Assembly: GCA_023433505.1 (NCBI GenBank)
Contig: JAEZCO010000033.1
Span: 1-64,000 of the forward strand
Source: Bacillota bacterium
GTDB taxonomy: Bacteria; Bacillota; Clostridia; Acetivibrionales; DTU013
DNA: 64,000 nt
Direction of reading: 5' to 3'
Positions within the stretch are counted from its first letter, which is position 1; each line of letters begins with the position of its first letter. A program made the translations under genes and the position numbers. Positions 35,652-45,488 of this stretch are shown one piece after another. The notes under the pieces are model-generated. The model worked only from the letters and a program-made list of their open reading frames with translations. It did no database searches and was not told the DNA's origin.

Positions 35652-36340
35652 AATGATAGTAAATACTGCTTTTTGACTGTCCTCAAGTCATTGATTTTAC
35701 TGAGGTCCCTTCAAAAATCCTATAACGACACTCGCTTTTTATACCGCAACCTGCGCTGAGGAGTAGCTGACGATTACTCCTTTTCTCGTTTGCATCAGTA
35801 CGTCCGATTGGGGCAGCGGCAACACATTGGGTATTTCAATGGAGCCTACGCAGTTGCAATTAATGGTAAGTTTCTGAACGTATTTGCCATTCACTTTTTC
35901 CGATTGTGTACCTCAATACGCTCAGGCAGGAAACATATTGCTTTCACCCTCATTGGTGAGCCTCTTGCGGATTTATCCGCGCTTTTCCTGTACTTTTTTC
36001 CCAAGCGTCTCGTTCAAACAATAGGATCGTATATATCCTTGAAGATGACCCAATTTTCTCGATCGTTGTCAATCCGCCTCTTGTTCTTATAGGATTTGCT
36101 GTAAGTCTTGAAATTGAGGATATCACGGGTATACCATTCATTGAAAAGAGCTTACGACCTGCTGTTAGCACGATCGGACTGCGGGGTAAACACTTCCATG
36201 AACAATAATTTCCCGAAATACCTGTAACAATGATGAATGCAAATCTGGGTAACAACATGGAATTTGGCTTAATCGCAATCAGCCGATATGAAAAACTCCG
36301 TCTGTCTATACGGGTCACCCTTTCAAAAAATATCGCTGAC
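35652..36340. other. Gene-free stretch, possibly decayed coding sequence
   Basis: This 689-bp stretch has no frame with a ribosome site or a family pattern I recognise. Frames of 100-122 codons exist on both strands (for example minus 35950-36318) and other short open pieces are joined by stops, which fits an old, decayed gene. No terminal inverted repeats or transposase motif can be seen. Confidence 0.4.
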
Positions 36341-38803
36341 TTATTCCTGAATCAGCACCGTTTTATAATTGCTCTTATAATTCAATGCTGTCGCAATCAT
36401 TTCCGCAAGTACCGCAATGCACATAAAACCGGCCCCAAACAGAAGCAGGATGCGCGGCGAAATGGTAAACGTGAGATTCCATCCCACCATGTTATTCATA
36501 CTTGAAGTCATGATCCATCCCAGCAGTGCTCCGGAAATCTCCCCAATAATGATGCTGAAAATACCGTAAAGGATGCCTTCGATCCCATTTTGAAGCGTCA
36601 GCTTTCGGTTTGTTGCTCCAAGGAGCTTTGTGACCGAGAGGGAATACTCATTGTTTTTAATGTTCATGGAGATGGAATTAACAAAAATCAGTACACTTGC
36701 AACAATCAATATGACGAGCATACAGTCAATGAGATTAAGAAACTGATCATCCGATTTTTGTGCGGTATTCCTCATTGTGTCAACGCTTTCCACCTGAATG
36801 AAGTTGTCGTTGACGCTCTGTGCAATACTGGCTTCCAGGCTGTCAAAATCAGTCCCGCTTTTTTGAAATATGTTGACGGCTCGTATCGTATAATCTTTGA
36901 AGATATTTAAAAATGTATCATTCGAGACGATGCCTGATATGCCATTGTTGTTTAGCGTTTCATAAGTTCCCACAATATTGAACGTCTGCATTCCAGCATC
37001 CGTATCGGCTGTAATGGCATCGCCGACTTGCAGTTTCAGGTCGCCAAGCACCTGCCGGGAAAGAATCATGGCGTTTTTGCCGGACAACTCCTTCGCTTCA
37101 GCCCTGCCGATTCCCCAATAAACTGAAAAATTCTTTAAAGTAGTGTCGTCAAGACGATAGCCTTTCATTTGTACGTCGTCACTGCCGAGATTCAAATATT
37201 TTTGATAGATTGGGTAGGCTCTGTCTACGCCCAACGCAGCCTCAATCTTTTGCAGCATACTGCTGCTGATGCCTTCGCCAGTTACAGAGGAAACAATGGC
37301 GTCCCCAAAATAAAGCCCTTTTTCCATTTTGTTTGTCGCGTTGCCGATTTCGCTGACGATGAAATAAACTCCTACAGAAATCGCAATTACAAAAGAAAAA
37401 AGTACAGCCAGATTGATTGCCCTGCCCGACTGCTTGAACAGATTGTTCTTCACCGTGAAGCCGTTGAATGGGGAGATATGACTGACAAGTTTTAAAACCA
37501 GCCGTGCGCAAGGCAGAAAGGCGATGGCCGTCACAAAATAGATGCCGGTAGCAAGTGCTACGAAAGTTATAAGCTTGCCAAGCGACGAAGAAACAAGAAT
37601 CCGGACGGCAACAAAGAATATAAAAAGTGCAGCCGTGATGATAATTCGCTTAATGCTAAAAGCATTTGTACGGTTATACTGCTGGAAGCCCGACATGATG
37701 CTTTCTCTTGTCGCTTTCAGGGAGGCGGGCAGCGACGCAAGCAGGCAGAGAATTACAGCGCCAATGGCAACGGCGATAATTTCTGTCCAGGGGAACAAAA
37801 TCGGAATTGCAATCCCGCCGCCGTTGAAGGAGTTGTCGACAAGCCGTATCAGGCCAAACGAACCGAGAGCACCCAGTGTAACCCCAAAAACAGTTCCGAT
37901 ACAGCCGGTAATCAGACTTTTCTCCAGAATAAGGCGAATAATTGCCGGCCTTTTTGCACCCAAGACTTTGAGTATGGAGAATTTTGAGCGCATATTCCGC
38001 ACGAATTCGTTGACTGTGACATTGATCAGGTAGCCGCCCAAAAGCAGTGTCAGGAGGCCGAAGCCCATCATCATGTCAAAAAGCGAACTTGCTTCTTTCA
38101 GGAATTCCTCCGCCCTTCCCGCAGGATAACCGACGGTATATTTCCCATTCAGGGTGTTTTGCAGCGACACCTTTTCTGCTTTCACGTCCGCTCCGGGTTT
38201 AAGCATGAGCTTATAAGTTATGCTTCCGTAGCCGTTATAGTCACGGATATCGGTCAGGACACACTGATAGAAATTATCGGAGGCGACGCCGCCGTCCTGC
38301 ACAATGCCGGATATCCGAAAGGAGGAACTGCTGTCATTCGTCCGCACCAGCATGCTGTCTCCGGTTTTAAGATGAAATAGCGATTCCATATTTTCCGTGA
38401 CCAGACATTCGCCCTTGCCCGGCAGACTTCCGTTTAACAGCCGATAGCCTCCATACTTGCTTTCACCGCTGAAATCCACCGCCATCAGCGTGAGTGTGTG
38501 ATAGGTGCCGCCATTCTCATAATAGGAATCTTTGCTGAAAAACGGAACGGTGTCTATGATCGATGCATCCTTATCATCGAAAGAAGCGCTGCTGACCTTC
38601 TGGTCGGCTACTGAGGTTGCAATCAAATCGGCGTTGGAGCCTTCCTCATTTGCCATCTGGACAAATTCTTTTTTCGTTGAGGAAATCGTAGTGGCCGTGG
38701 CAACGATCAGCGCAACGCCGAGCATCACGGCCAGTATCGAGAGGATATTTTTCGTCTTTTCCTGAAAAAGCTCTTTTCTCAGCAGCAGGCTACTCCACCT
38801 CAT
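36341..38803 (-). CDS. ABC transporter permease, FtsX/MacB type
   Basis: This 820-residue permease has the N-terminal MacB-type helix (about 20-40, ILSILAVMLGVALIVATATT), a large outside domain (about 45-240), three helices, a second helix and outside domain (about 460-670), and three final helices, so it is a double FtsX-domain protein. Proteins of this type do not move substrate through the membrane freely but work mechanically on lipoproteins, peptides or antibiotics. It overlaps the ATPase gene by 4 bp. A two-component system encoded upstream on the same strand may control it. Confidence 0.9.
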   Translation of the reverse strand: MRWSSLLLRKELFQEKTKNILSILAVMLGVALIVATATTISSTKKEFVQMANEEGSNADLIATSVADQKVSSASFDDKDASIIDTVPFFSKDSYYENGGTYHTLTLMAVDFSGESKYGGYRLLNGSLPGKGECLVTENMESLFHLKTGDSMLVRTNDSSSSFRISGIVQDGGVASDNFYQCVLTDIRDYNGYGSITYKLMLKPGADVKAEKVSLQNTLNGKYTVGYPAGRAEEFLKEASSLFDMMMGFGLLTLLLGGYLINVTVNEFVRNMRSKFSILKVLGAKRPAIIRLILEKSLITGCIGTVFGVTLGALGSFGLIRLVDNSFNGGGIAIPILFPWTEIIAVAIGAVILCLLASLPASLKATRESIMSGFQQYNRTNAFSIKRIIITAALFIFFVAVRILVSSSLGKLITFVALATGIYFVTAIAFLPCARLVLKLVSHISPFNGFTVKNNLFKQSGRAINLAVLFSFVIAISVGVYFIVSEIGNATNKMEKGLYFGDAIVSSVTGEGISSSMLQKIEAALGVDRAYPIYQKYLNLGSDDVQMKGYRLDDTTLKNFSVYWGIGRAEAKELSGKNAMILSRQVLGDLKLQVGDAITADTDAGMQTFNIVGTYETLNNNGISGIVSNDTFLNIFKDYTIRAVNIFQKSGTDFDSLEASIAQSVNDNFIQVESVDTMRNTAQKSDDQFLNLIDCMLVILIVASVLIFVNSISMNIKNNEYSLSVTKLLGATNRKLTLQNGIEGILYGIFSIIIGEISGALLGWIMTSSMNNMVGWNLTFTISPRILLLFGAGFMCIAVLAEMIATALNYKSNYKTVLIQE

Positions 38804-39483
38804 ACGATCACCCCGTCTTTAAGTTCGATCACGCGATTGGCAACCGCCCTTTCCTGCTCGGAATGCGTCACCATCAGAAGTGTGGCTCCTCTTTCCTTGT
38901 TGATTTTTTGAAGCAGCGCGAGAAGCTCGGCCCGGTTTTTGCTGTCGAGATTTCCGGTTGGTTCGTCGGCAAAGATAACTGCTGGTTCAGCCACAAGTGC
39001 GCGCGCCACGGCGACCCGTTGGTTCTGCCCGCCAGAAAGCTGCTCCGGTCTGTGATTTATCCGATCCTCAAGACCGACATAGAACAGTAGATGCTTTGCT
39101 TTTTCAGAGGCTTTTTTCAGAGAGGCCTTTTGGATCAGCAACGGCATCATCACGTTTTCAAGCGCCGTGAGCTCCGGTAGCAGGTGGAACTGCTGGAAGA
39201 CAAAACCCACGTTCTTACGCCGGAACATTGCTCTTCTGGACTCATTTAGCCGGCAGATATTGGTGCCATTCAGGGTTATCTCACCCTGATCCGCCTTTTC
39301 AACCCCTGCCAACAGCTGAAGCAACGTGCTTTTCCCTGAACCGCTCTCACCGTGGATAACAATAAATTCACCCCTTTGTACGCTGAAATGTATGTTCTTT
39401 AAGACGGCTATTTTGCCATCGGAGTAGCTCTTACTAATATTATTAATGTTTAATATCGCTTTCTGATTAATCGCTTCTATCAT
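38800..39483 (-). CDS. ABC transporter ATP-binding protein, MacB/LolD type
   Basis: The 227-residue ATPase has Walker A GESGSGKS (45-52), the signature LSGGQ (149-153) and Walker B VIFADEP (169-175) followed by TGNLDS, typical of the MacB/LolD/BceA group that pairs with FtsX permeases. It is translated together with the permease (overlap ATGA). Its promoter should lie in 39484-39574. Confidence 0.95.
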   Translation of the reverse strand: MIEAINQKAILNINNISKSYSDGKIAVLKNIHFSVQRGEFIVIHGESGSGKSTLLQLLAGVEKADQGEITLNGTNICRLNESRRAMFRRKNVGFVFQQFHLLPELTALENVMMPLLIQKASLKKASEKAKHLLFYVGLEDRINHRPEQLSGGQNQRVAVARALVAEPAVIFADEPTGNLDSKNRAELLALLQKINKERGATLLMVTHSEQERAVANRVIELKDGVIV

Positions 39484-39574
39484 TGATTATGCCCCCATAT
39501 TAATTTACTTCTTCATGGTTCTATTTTAGAAGATTTTTTACCAATCCGAAATGTGCCGAAAGTCACAACATCAT

Positions 39575-39626
39575 CAAAAAAACCGGCCTGAACATTACTA
39601 AAGTAACATTTAAGCCGATTTTTTAT
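39575..39626. terminator. Terminator between the two-component genes and the ABC genes
   Basis: An imperfect stem (AAACCGGC...GCCGATTTT with inner ATTACT/AGTAAC) has T-runs on both strands. It lies about 300 bp past the response regulator. The gap 39484-39928 otherwise holds only AT-rich sequence and the inverted repeat at 39814. Confidence 0.6.
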
Positions 39627-39813
39627 TTTTACTATTCATATCGATGAATTGCTGCCACCAAAAATGTGATAGCTTTAATATAATCTCAATAATGAAGGTT
39701 CGTTTTGGCTTACTTCCGCGGCCCATCTTGTCTGTCGTGATCCCATGGTGCCGTTGAAGCAACTGTTTTAATAAATAACAGCCGTAAAATAAGAGTATCG
39801 CAGATAAACTCCA

Positions 39814-39835
39814 AAATTGAATTTGAATTCAATTT
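39814..39835. repeat. Inverted repeat AAATTGAA/TTCAATTT
   Basis: Eight-base arms flank TTTGAA in the gap between the response regulator and the ABC operon. It lies too far from the ABC start to be judged as an operator without further evidence. Confidence 0.35.
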
Positions 39836-39928
39836 GATTGCCCTCCAATTGTCAATTTCAAATATCAATAGAATTGAATTATACCATTTCAATCCAAAAC
39901 GGCCTTGTAGGTAACAGTTTGCTTTTAT

Positions 39929-40573
39929 TCAAATATTCTTTTCCTGCATATTCAGAAAATAGGCAGAGATCTGTGTTCTTCTTTGTAAATTCAGCTTTTT
40001 TAAAATCTTGGAGATGGCATTTTTGGCTGTCCCCTCTGAAATGAATAAAGTATTTGCAATTTCCAGATTACTTTCACCTTTCACAATCAGCCTCGCAATC
40101 TGCCGCTCCCTTTCGGTCAGGCAATCAATACCTAAGGGTTCAGACTCTTGTTTACTTATGATTGCCTCAATGAGTTTCGGAGTCACGTCCGGATCAAAGA
40201 TCATCTTATTGTGATAAGCATCTTTGATGCTCTTGATGACAAACTCGATATCGCTGTCTTTGAGAAGGTAGCCACTGATTCCGCATTTAATGCCGTCAAA
40301 CAGGTATTTATCCTCGTTAAAGGTGGTAAGAATAATGATTTTGACCTGAGGATACATCGCTTTGATTTTGCCGGTCGCTTGTATCCCATCCATCTTTGGC
40401 ATCCGTACATCCATCAGTATCACATCGGCAGAATGTTTGCTTAATTGGGACAACGCTTCAAATCCGTTCCCGGCTTCGCACACGACCTGTATTTCCGGAT
40501 CAAGGGACAGTATCTTTTTGAGCCCTTCCCGCACGATTATCTGATCGTCAGCTATCATAACCCGTATCAACAT
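39929..40573 (-). CDS. NarL/LuxR-family response regulator
   Basis: The 214-residue regulator has a receiver domain with Asp55 (DVILMDVRMP) and a C-terminal LuxR-type HTH (about 147-205, LTERERQIARLIVKGESNLEIA). It overlaps its kinase gene by 7 bp, and GGGAGGGG in the kinase end serves as its ribosome site. It probably controls the ABC operon 450 bp downstream. Confidence 0.95.
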   Translation of the reverse strand: MLIRVMIADDQIIVREGLKKILSLDPEIQVVCEAGNGFEALSQLSKHSADVILMDVRMPKMDGIQATGKIKAMYPQVKIIILTTFNEDKYLFDGIKCGISGYLLKDSDIEFVIKSIKDAYHNKMIFDPDVTPKLIEAIISKQESEPLGIDCLTERERQIARLIVKGESNLEIANTLFISEGTAKNAISKILKKLNLQRRTQISAYFLNMQEKNI

Positions 40574-41742
40574 TCAACCCCTCCCGGCAGTAAAGCTTTG
40601 ATCGTAAATCCTTTATTTCTTGCGCTGATAAACCACACCTCGCCGCCCGTCTCTTTTACGCGCTCCGCAATCCCGTTCAGGCCGAAGGATTTGTGAATAG
40701 CAGCACATCCAGAACCATTGTCTTTAATAATCAACTCAACCCGGTCAGCAACAAAGTAAATAGAAATATCAATTTTCGTAGCATCCCCATGACGGATACT
40801 GTTTGTAATCCCTTCGCGGATCGTTGTAAGTAAAACTGTCTTTACCCTGTTTGCAGTACTATCCACTTCATCGGTATAATCAAGCCGGATTTTAAGAAGG
40901 TTTAACTCGTCAAATTTGTCTATGATACGTTTAATTTCTTCCCGCAGGTTTACGTTATCATCGAGTTTCTTAAGGTGATAGACGCTACCGCGCAGGCTGG
41001 AGACACATTCTTTTAGTAATTCCTCGATCTCGACAATCTGTTTGTTTTTTTCCTCTTGGCTTCTGCCCTGAATCGCCTCAAGATACCTTACGTTCATCAG
41101 CACAGCCATGAGAGAATGTCCGAGAGAGTCGTGAAGCTCCTGTGAAATATGGCTCCTTTCCTTTGCAATCAGGTATTCGCGCTCCTGAAAGGAATATTCG
41201 ATCAGGTTAGCATTGAGCACTTTCAGTTTTTCACGCTCCCATTTGAAATAATGGATTACCGCAAAGATGAACAGGACGAGAGTGTAGCAGGCAAGCAAAA
41301 CAAGTACATCCCGGGCATACTGCCCGAAATCTTTACGTTCCGTAACAATTAAAGCATAACACTCAACCGCCATAAAGCCGAAAAAATGAACGGAAACCAG
41401 CGCTTTAGGCGTTTTGCCTTTTCGTATATTGAAAATCTGGTCGAGCAGGAAAAAATAATAAATCTGGATCGTGTCGGATCTTTTTACCGACAGGATCAGC
41501 ATGCACAGAACTAAAGAAAAAATAGAAAATACTACAGGATGCTCCCGGATAAACCGAAACCGGAGCCGCCCGATGTCAAGCAGAATCAGCAATAAAACAA
41601 TTATCAAAAAAAAAGAAAACCGTAAGGGAGTTTGTCGGTAAGTAGTGGCAACCCAAATTGCAGTCAGAACCAAAAGAATAAAACGGGCAGCCGGTTCGCA
41701 CCATTTTAAAATATTTAGTATCTTATGCATATACGACATCAC
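40567..41742 (-). CDS. Sensor histidine kinase, HisKA_3 family
   Basis: This 391-residue kinase has five to six N-terminal membrane helices (about 15-165) with short outside loops, a HisKA_3 domain with His204 (SQELHDSLGHSL), an N box around Glu310-Asn314 and a G box DNGSG (341-345). Short loops suggest sensing within or at the membrane, as in LiaS and DesK. Together with the regulator and ABC exporter it looks like an envelope-stress or peptide-antibiotic response module. Confidence 0.93.
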   Translation of the reverse strand: MMSYMHKILNILKWCEPAARFILLVLTAIWVATTYRQTPLRFSFFLIIVLLLILLDIGRLRFRFIREHPVVFSIFSLVLCMLILSVKRSDTIQIYYFFLLDQIFNIRKGKTPKALVSVHFFGFMAVECYALIVTERKDFGQYARDVLVLLACYTLVLFIFAVIHYFKWEREKLKVLNANLIEYSFQEREYLIAKERSHISQELHDSLGHSLMAVLMNVRYLEAIQGRSQEEKNKQIVEIEELLKECVSSLRGSVYHLKKLDDNVNLREEIKRIIDKFDELNLLKIRLDYTDEVDSTANRVKTVLLTTIREGITNSIRHGDATKIDISIYFVADRVELIIKDNGSGCAAIHKSFGLNGIAERVKETGGEVWFISARNKGFTIKALLPGGVEC

Positions 41743-41837
41743 CCCCCTTAAGTATATGACATTTTTATAGTTGCAATTATAACATAATGTTTTCCCCTTT
41801 TAAAACTTACCGAACAACTTTACTTAACCAAATACAA

Positions 41838-42539
41838 TCATTTTTGTTTCTTCTGTACTTCTTTTTCCGCTTTTTTATCAGTAACAGCCCGCAAACTGCA
41901 GATGCCCCGCACTGTGGACAGCAGGGTGTAGTCATGGGGCGAAATGCCCGATAGCCGCGTGTATCCAAACTCAATGCCGCGCTTGCAGAAGCAATTCGCG
42001 GCCCGTTTAAAGATTTCCGCGTTTGTAGTCAAAAGATACAGGGTGGCATCCTTTGATATATGCATACAGTTCACGTCTGCCGGGGCATACCGGAATGTGC
42101 TGATATACATGGTTTTCCTCCAGTCCTCGAACATAAAAAAACCGGGCAAAGCAAATTTCCTTGCCCAGCCTGACCGCTGCAAGTTGGAATCCACCATAAT
42201 AATTATGGCGTCGTCGTCATCCACGCTGCGGACAATGGCTGGCATGGTGTCCAGCCCTGCCAGTTCGCAGGTGCGTTTTCGCCGGTGTCCGGAGATCATC
42301 TCATAACCGTCCTCCGCACGGGGGCGGACTATGGTGGGAATGAGAATACCATAGTCTTTGACGCTTGCCACGGTTTCCTGCATGGCATCGTCGTCCCGTA
42401 CCTGAAACGGATGGTCGGGGAGCGGATGAAGCTCGGCGAGAGGTGTGTCGATAATGTGCTCATCAGTTGTTGGCGCGGCAACAGCTTTTGTTTGCCTGGG
42501 TTTTTTGATACGCTTCTTTGGTGAAGTTTTCTCTGATAT
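41838..42539 (-). pseudogene. ParB-domain gene remnant without a start codon
   Basis: The frame runs from just after a TAA at 42540-42542 to a stop at 41838. It encodes a ParB-like N-terminal domain (TPLAELHPLPDHPF, then EMISGHRRKRTCELAGL, VDSNLQR), but has no ATG, GTG or TTG before the domain; the first ATG (42383) lies inside it. After VDSNLQRSGWA it runs into an unrelated C-terminal part (MYISTFRYAPADVN...). The normal ParB DNA-binding HTH is missing. It looks like an end fragment of a conjugative element fused to other sequence. Confidence 0.7.
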
Positions 42540-42789
42540 TTACAGCATCATTCTAAATTTGGGTTTTATTTCTGGGTGAAAAAAGGTGTTTGTGTATAAA
42601 GCTGACCTGAAACCCAAAAACTGAACTAATAGAAAAGTTAGTCACTCTATGATAAAATGCAAATGGAGCAATTAACATGAAGAAACGGTTCAATGAAAAC
42701 AAATTATCAGAATTCTAAACGGCATGAAGCATATAGCCCTTGGAGAGGGGCTCTAAACACTACTACTTTTAAATGGCGAGGACATATTT

Positions 42790-44274
42790 ATGGCTTGTAC
42801 AACAATTCTGGTTGGAAAAAAAGCATCTTATGACGGTTCTACCATGATCGCACGAAACGATGATTCCGCTTCTGGTCATTTTACTGCTAAAAAGTTCGTA
42901 ACGGTCCATCCCGGGGAGCAGTCCTCAACCTACAAATCCGTGCTTTCCCATGTGGTAATCGAACTGCCCCAAAATCCTATGCGGTTTACGGCGGTACCGA
43001 ATGCCGTGGAAGGCGAGGGCATTTGGGCTGCCAGTGGTGTGAATGAGGCAAATGTCGGAATGACGGCCACGGAAACCATTACTTCCAATCCGAGAGTGCT
43101 GGGGGCGGACCCGCTGGTCGAGTATCATCCGGCGCAGGACGGGCAGCCGGAAGCTGCCGGCGGTATCGGCGAGGAGGATATCGTTTATATTGTACTTCCT
43201 TACATTCACAGTGCACGTGAAGGTGTTGAAAGGTTGGGCGGCCTTCTGGAAAAATACGGCACCTATGAGATGAATGGCATTGCTTTTCAGGATGTCAATG
43301 AAATCTGGTGGATGGAGACCATCGGCGGCCATCACTGGATCGCAAGAAGGGTGCCGGATGACGTTTACGTCGTTATGCCGAACCAACTGGGACTTGACCG
43401 GTTTGATCTGGAGGATGCGCTTACCGGAAAGAAGAACTACATGTGCTCAGTTGATATGAAGGAGTTCATTGCGGAGAACCATTTGGACCTGTCGCTGAAC
43501 GGAGACCTTAATCCAAGAGACGCTTTTGGAAGTCACGATGATGCGGATCATGTTTACAATACGCCGCGCGCCTGGTTCATGTTGCGGTATTTTAACCGCC
43601 GCACTAAAGTATGGGACGGCCCGGATGCGGATTTTACGCCGCGGTCCGATGATCTGCCCTGGTGCATGGTGCCGGAGAAGAAGATCACGCCGGAGGATGT
43701 AAAATACGCGCTGTCCTCTCATTATCAGGGAACACCGTATGACCCCTATGAAAGCCATGGCGAACCAGCCATGAAAGGTCTCTTCCGCTCGATCGGCATC
43801 AACCGGAACGACTTTATGGCTTTGATCCAGATGCGCCCGGACGTCTCGGAGGAGTTCCGCGCGGTGCAGTGGATCGCCTTTGCATCCAACACCTTCAATG
43901 TGCTGGTGCCTTTTTATGCGAATGTATCCGCAACACCGGATTATCTTGCCAATACAACAAAGGAAATTTCAACCTGCAATTTCTACTGGTCCAGCCGCTT
44001 GATTGCTGCTATGGCAGACGCATCTTTCGGTAAGTCCGTATTTCATATTGAGCGGTATCAGCTTGCCGTACAGTCCAAAGGGCATGCGCTGATCAACCGG
44101 TATGATGAAAAGCTCCGGCGGGAAGCGGATATGGCAAAACGGGCCGCCCTTCGGGAACAGGCCAATCAGGAAATCGCGGATATGTTGAAAAAAGAAACCG
44201 CCAATACTTTGGACAAGGTTCTCTTCGAACTGAGCAGCAATATGAAGAACGCCTATTCCAGATCGGACGCTTGA
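42790..44274 (+). CDS. C69-family dipeptidase
   Basis: The 494-residue protein belongs to the PepD/C69 family of N-terminal nucleophile hydrolases: the sequence begins MACTTILVGKKAS, and Cys3 would be the nucleophile after processing. It has NEANVGMTATE and the later SVDMKEF/NPRDAFGS segments. It splits dipeptides in the cytoplasm; no signal peptide is seen. The ribosome site GCGAGG is modest. No partner gene is evident. A terminator follows at 44437. Confidence 0.93.
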   Translation: MACTTILVGKKASYDGSTMIARNDDSASGHFTAKKFVTVHPGEQSSTYKSVLSHVVIELPQNPMRFTAVPNAVEGEGIWAASGVNEANVGMTATETITSNPRVLGADPLVEYHPAQDGQPEAAGGIGEEDIVYIVLPYIHSAREGVERLGGLLEKYGTYEMNGIAFQDVNEIWWMETIGGHHWIARRVPDDVYVVMPNQLGLDRFDLEDALTGKKNYMCSVDMKEFIAENHLDLSLNGDLNPRDAFGSHDDADHVYNTPRAWFMLRYFNRRTKVWDGPDADFTPRSDDLPWCMVPEKKITPEDVKYALSSHYQGTPYDPYESHGEPAMKGLFRSIGINRNDFMALIQMRPDVSEEFRAVQWIAFASNTFNVLVPFYANVSATPDYLANTTKEISTCNFYWSSRLIAAMADASFGKSVFHIERYQLAVQSKGHALINRYDEKLRREADMAKRAALREQANQEIADMLKKETANTLDKVLFELSSNMKNAYSRSDA

Positions 44275-44436
44275 GTGAAATACGGTTGCTAAGCCTTATT
44301 TCCCATTTCTTTTTCATTGATATAGCAGTGAAAAGCAAAAATCCGAAGGTCTTCTTTAAGCCAGGAATCCATCAAAGGACTGCTTGCTGACCTGCTAAAC
44401 CTCAAAAAATGCTGCAGTACCACTCTCATCAGACGC

Positions 44437-44476
44437 GAAGAAGCGGATTTTCAAGTAATTGAAGCCCGCTTCTTTT
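44437..44476 (+). terminator. Terminator downstream of the C69 dipeptidase
   Basis: GAAGAAGCGG and CCCGCTTCTTTT pair around a 15-20 base loop. The gap 44275-44651 holds nothing else that I can assign. Confidence 0.6.
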
Positions 44477-44651
44477 ATGTCTTGGAATAGGGAAATGTAC
44501 TATTTTTTTGTTTCTCCTAATTAATAACAGATGATAATGATTCAGCGTCTAATGCAATTCTTGACATATGAATAAATACTCTTGATATTTCATTAATTGC
44601 GGATTAGAAGATTATAGACAAATAATCTATTAATAATATAATTAAAACATC

Positions 44652-44680
44652 TTGTTATACCCTATTAAATAGGGTATAAT
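44652..44680 (+). promoter_or_regulatory. higBA promoter with palindromic operator
   Basis: TTGTTA (44652-44657), a 17-bp spacer and TATAAT (44675-44680) form a promoter. A perfect palindrome, TTATACCCTAT-TAA-ATAGGGTATAA (44655-44679), covers the spacer and most of both boxes. The antitoxin or toxin-antitoxin complex probably binds here and represses the pair. Confidence 0.75.
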
Positions 44681-44696
44681 TGGTTCAGAGGTACAT

Positions 44697-45047
44697 ATGA
44701 TACGAGAATTTATAGAGTTGCCAAAATTCTTGGACAAATGGAAAGAAGCCGGATTAACAGAAGATGATTTGATTGATCTGGAAGTATTTCTTTGCGAACA
44801 TCCAGATGCCGGAGACATCATTCCTGGTACAGGAGGGTTGCGAAAGCTCCGCTTCAGCTTAAAAGACAAGGGGAAGAGAGGGGGAGCAAGGGTCATCTAC
44901 GTTGATTTTGCATTCTATGAAAGGATATATCTTTTTACTGCATATACTAAATCTGAAAAAGTTGATTTGACACCGGATGAAAAAGATAAAATCAGAAAGT
45001 CTATCAAACTATTGGAAAGCGAACTGGAAAGGAAGCGGATAAAATGA
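44697..45047 (+). CDS. HigB/RelE-like toxin
   Basis: The 116-residue protein resembles type II toxins of the HigB-2/RelE superfamily (DUF4258-like spacing aside): GTGGLRKLRF followed by GGARVIYVDF and IYLFTAYTKSEK. Such toxins cut mRNA on the ribosome. Its start has AGAGG, and its stop overlaps the antitoxin start by 4 bp. Toxin first, antitoxin second is the usual order for this type. Confidence 0.9.
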   Translation: MIREFIELPKFLDKWKEAGLTEDDLIDLEVFLCEHPDAGDIIPGTGGLRKLRFSLKDKGKRGGARVIYVDFAFYERIYLFTAYTKSEKVDLTPDEKDKIRKSIKLLESELERKRIK

Positions 45048-45361
45048 GCGCATTTGACGATATAATGGAAGGCATCAGCCAGGCGGTCGAATATGAGAAG
45101 GGAAATCTTAAAGAGGTCAAAAAAAGGATTATCAAAGTATCACCAGTACCTCAGTATAAGTCTGAAGAAATTAAGAATCTCCGGAATAGTCTGAAGCTCT
45201 CCCAGGCTTTATTTGCCGGATTATTAGGCGTATCCGTAAAAACCGTTGAAGCATGGGAATCAGGAAGAAACAAACCTGAAGGGCCTGCACAAAGAATGCT
45301 TGAAATGCTTCAAAAGAATCCTGAAATACTGAATGACTATTTATTTGTAAATCAAGGTTGA
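45044..45361 (+). CDS. HigA-like antitoxin (XRE family)
   Basis: The 105-residue protein has an N-terminal region that would bind the toxin and an XRE HTH (about 45-95, LRNSLKLSQALFAGLLGVSVKTVEAWE in two overlapping helices). It should neutralise the toxin encoded just before it and bind the palindrome at 44655. Translation is coupled through an ATGA overlap. Confidence 0.9.
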   Translation: MSAFDDIMEGISQAVEYEKGNLKEVKKRIIKVSPVPQYKSEEIKNLRNSLKLSQALFAGLLGVSVKTVEAWESGRNKPEGPAQRMLEMLQKNPEILNDYLFVNQG

Positions 45362-45488
45362 CCACCTTAGGTGAGGATTCATCTGATATCATATCCAATC
45401 GTACATGCATGCCCTGTTTTGCAAGCAGTTAACATATTTATTGGATTTTGAATATAAATGAGTATTAATACATTTTGTGGTGACGGGT

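Noticed and set aside
35652..36340. Insertion sequence
   Set aside because: No terminal inverted repeats, target duplication or transposase motif could be seen.
39710..39892. 60-codon minus frame between the response regulator and the ABC genes
   Set aside because: AT-rich composition, no ribosome site and no pattern; likely chance.
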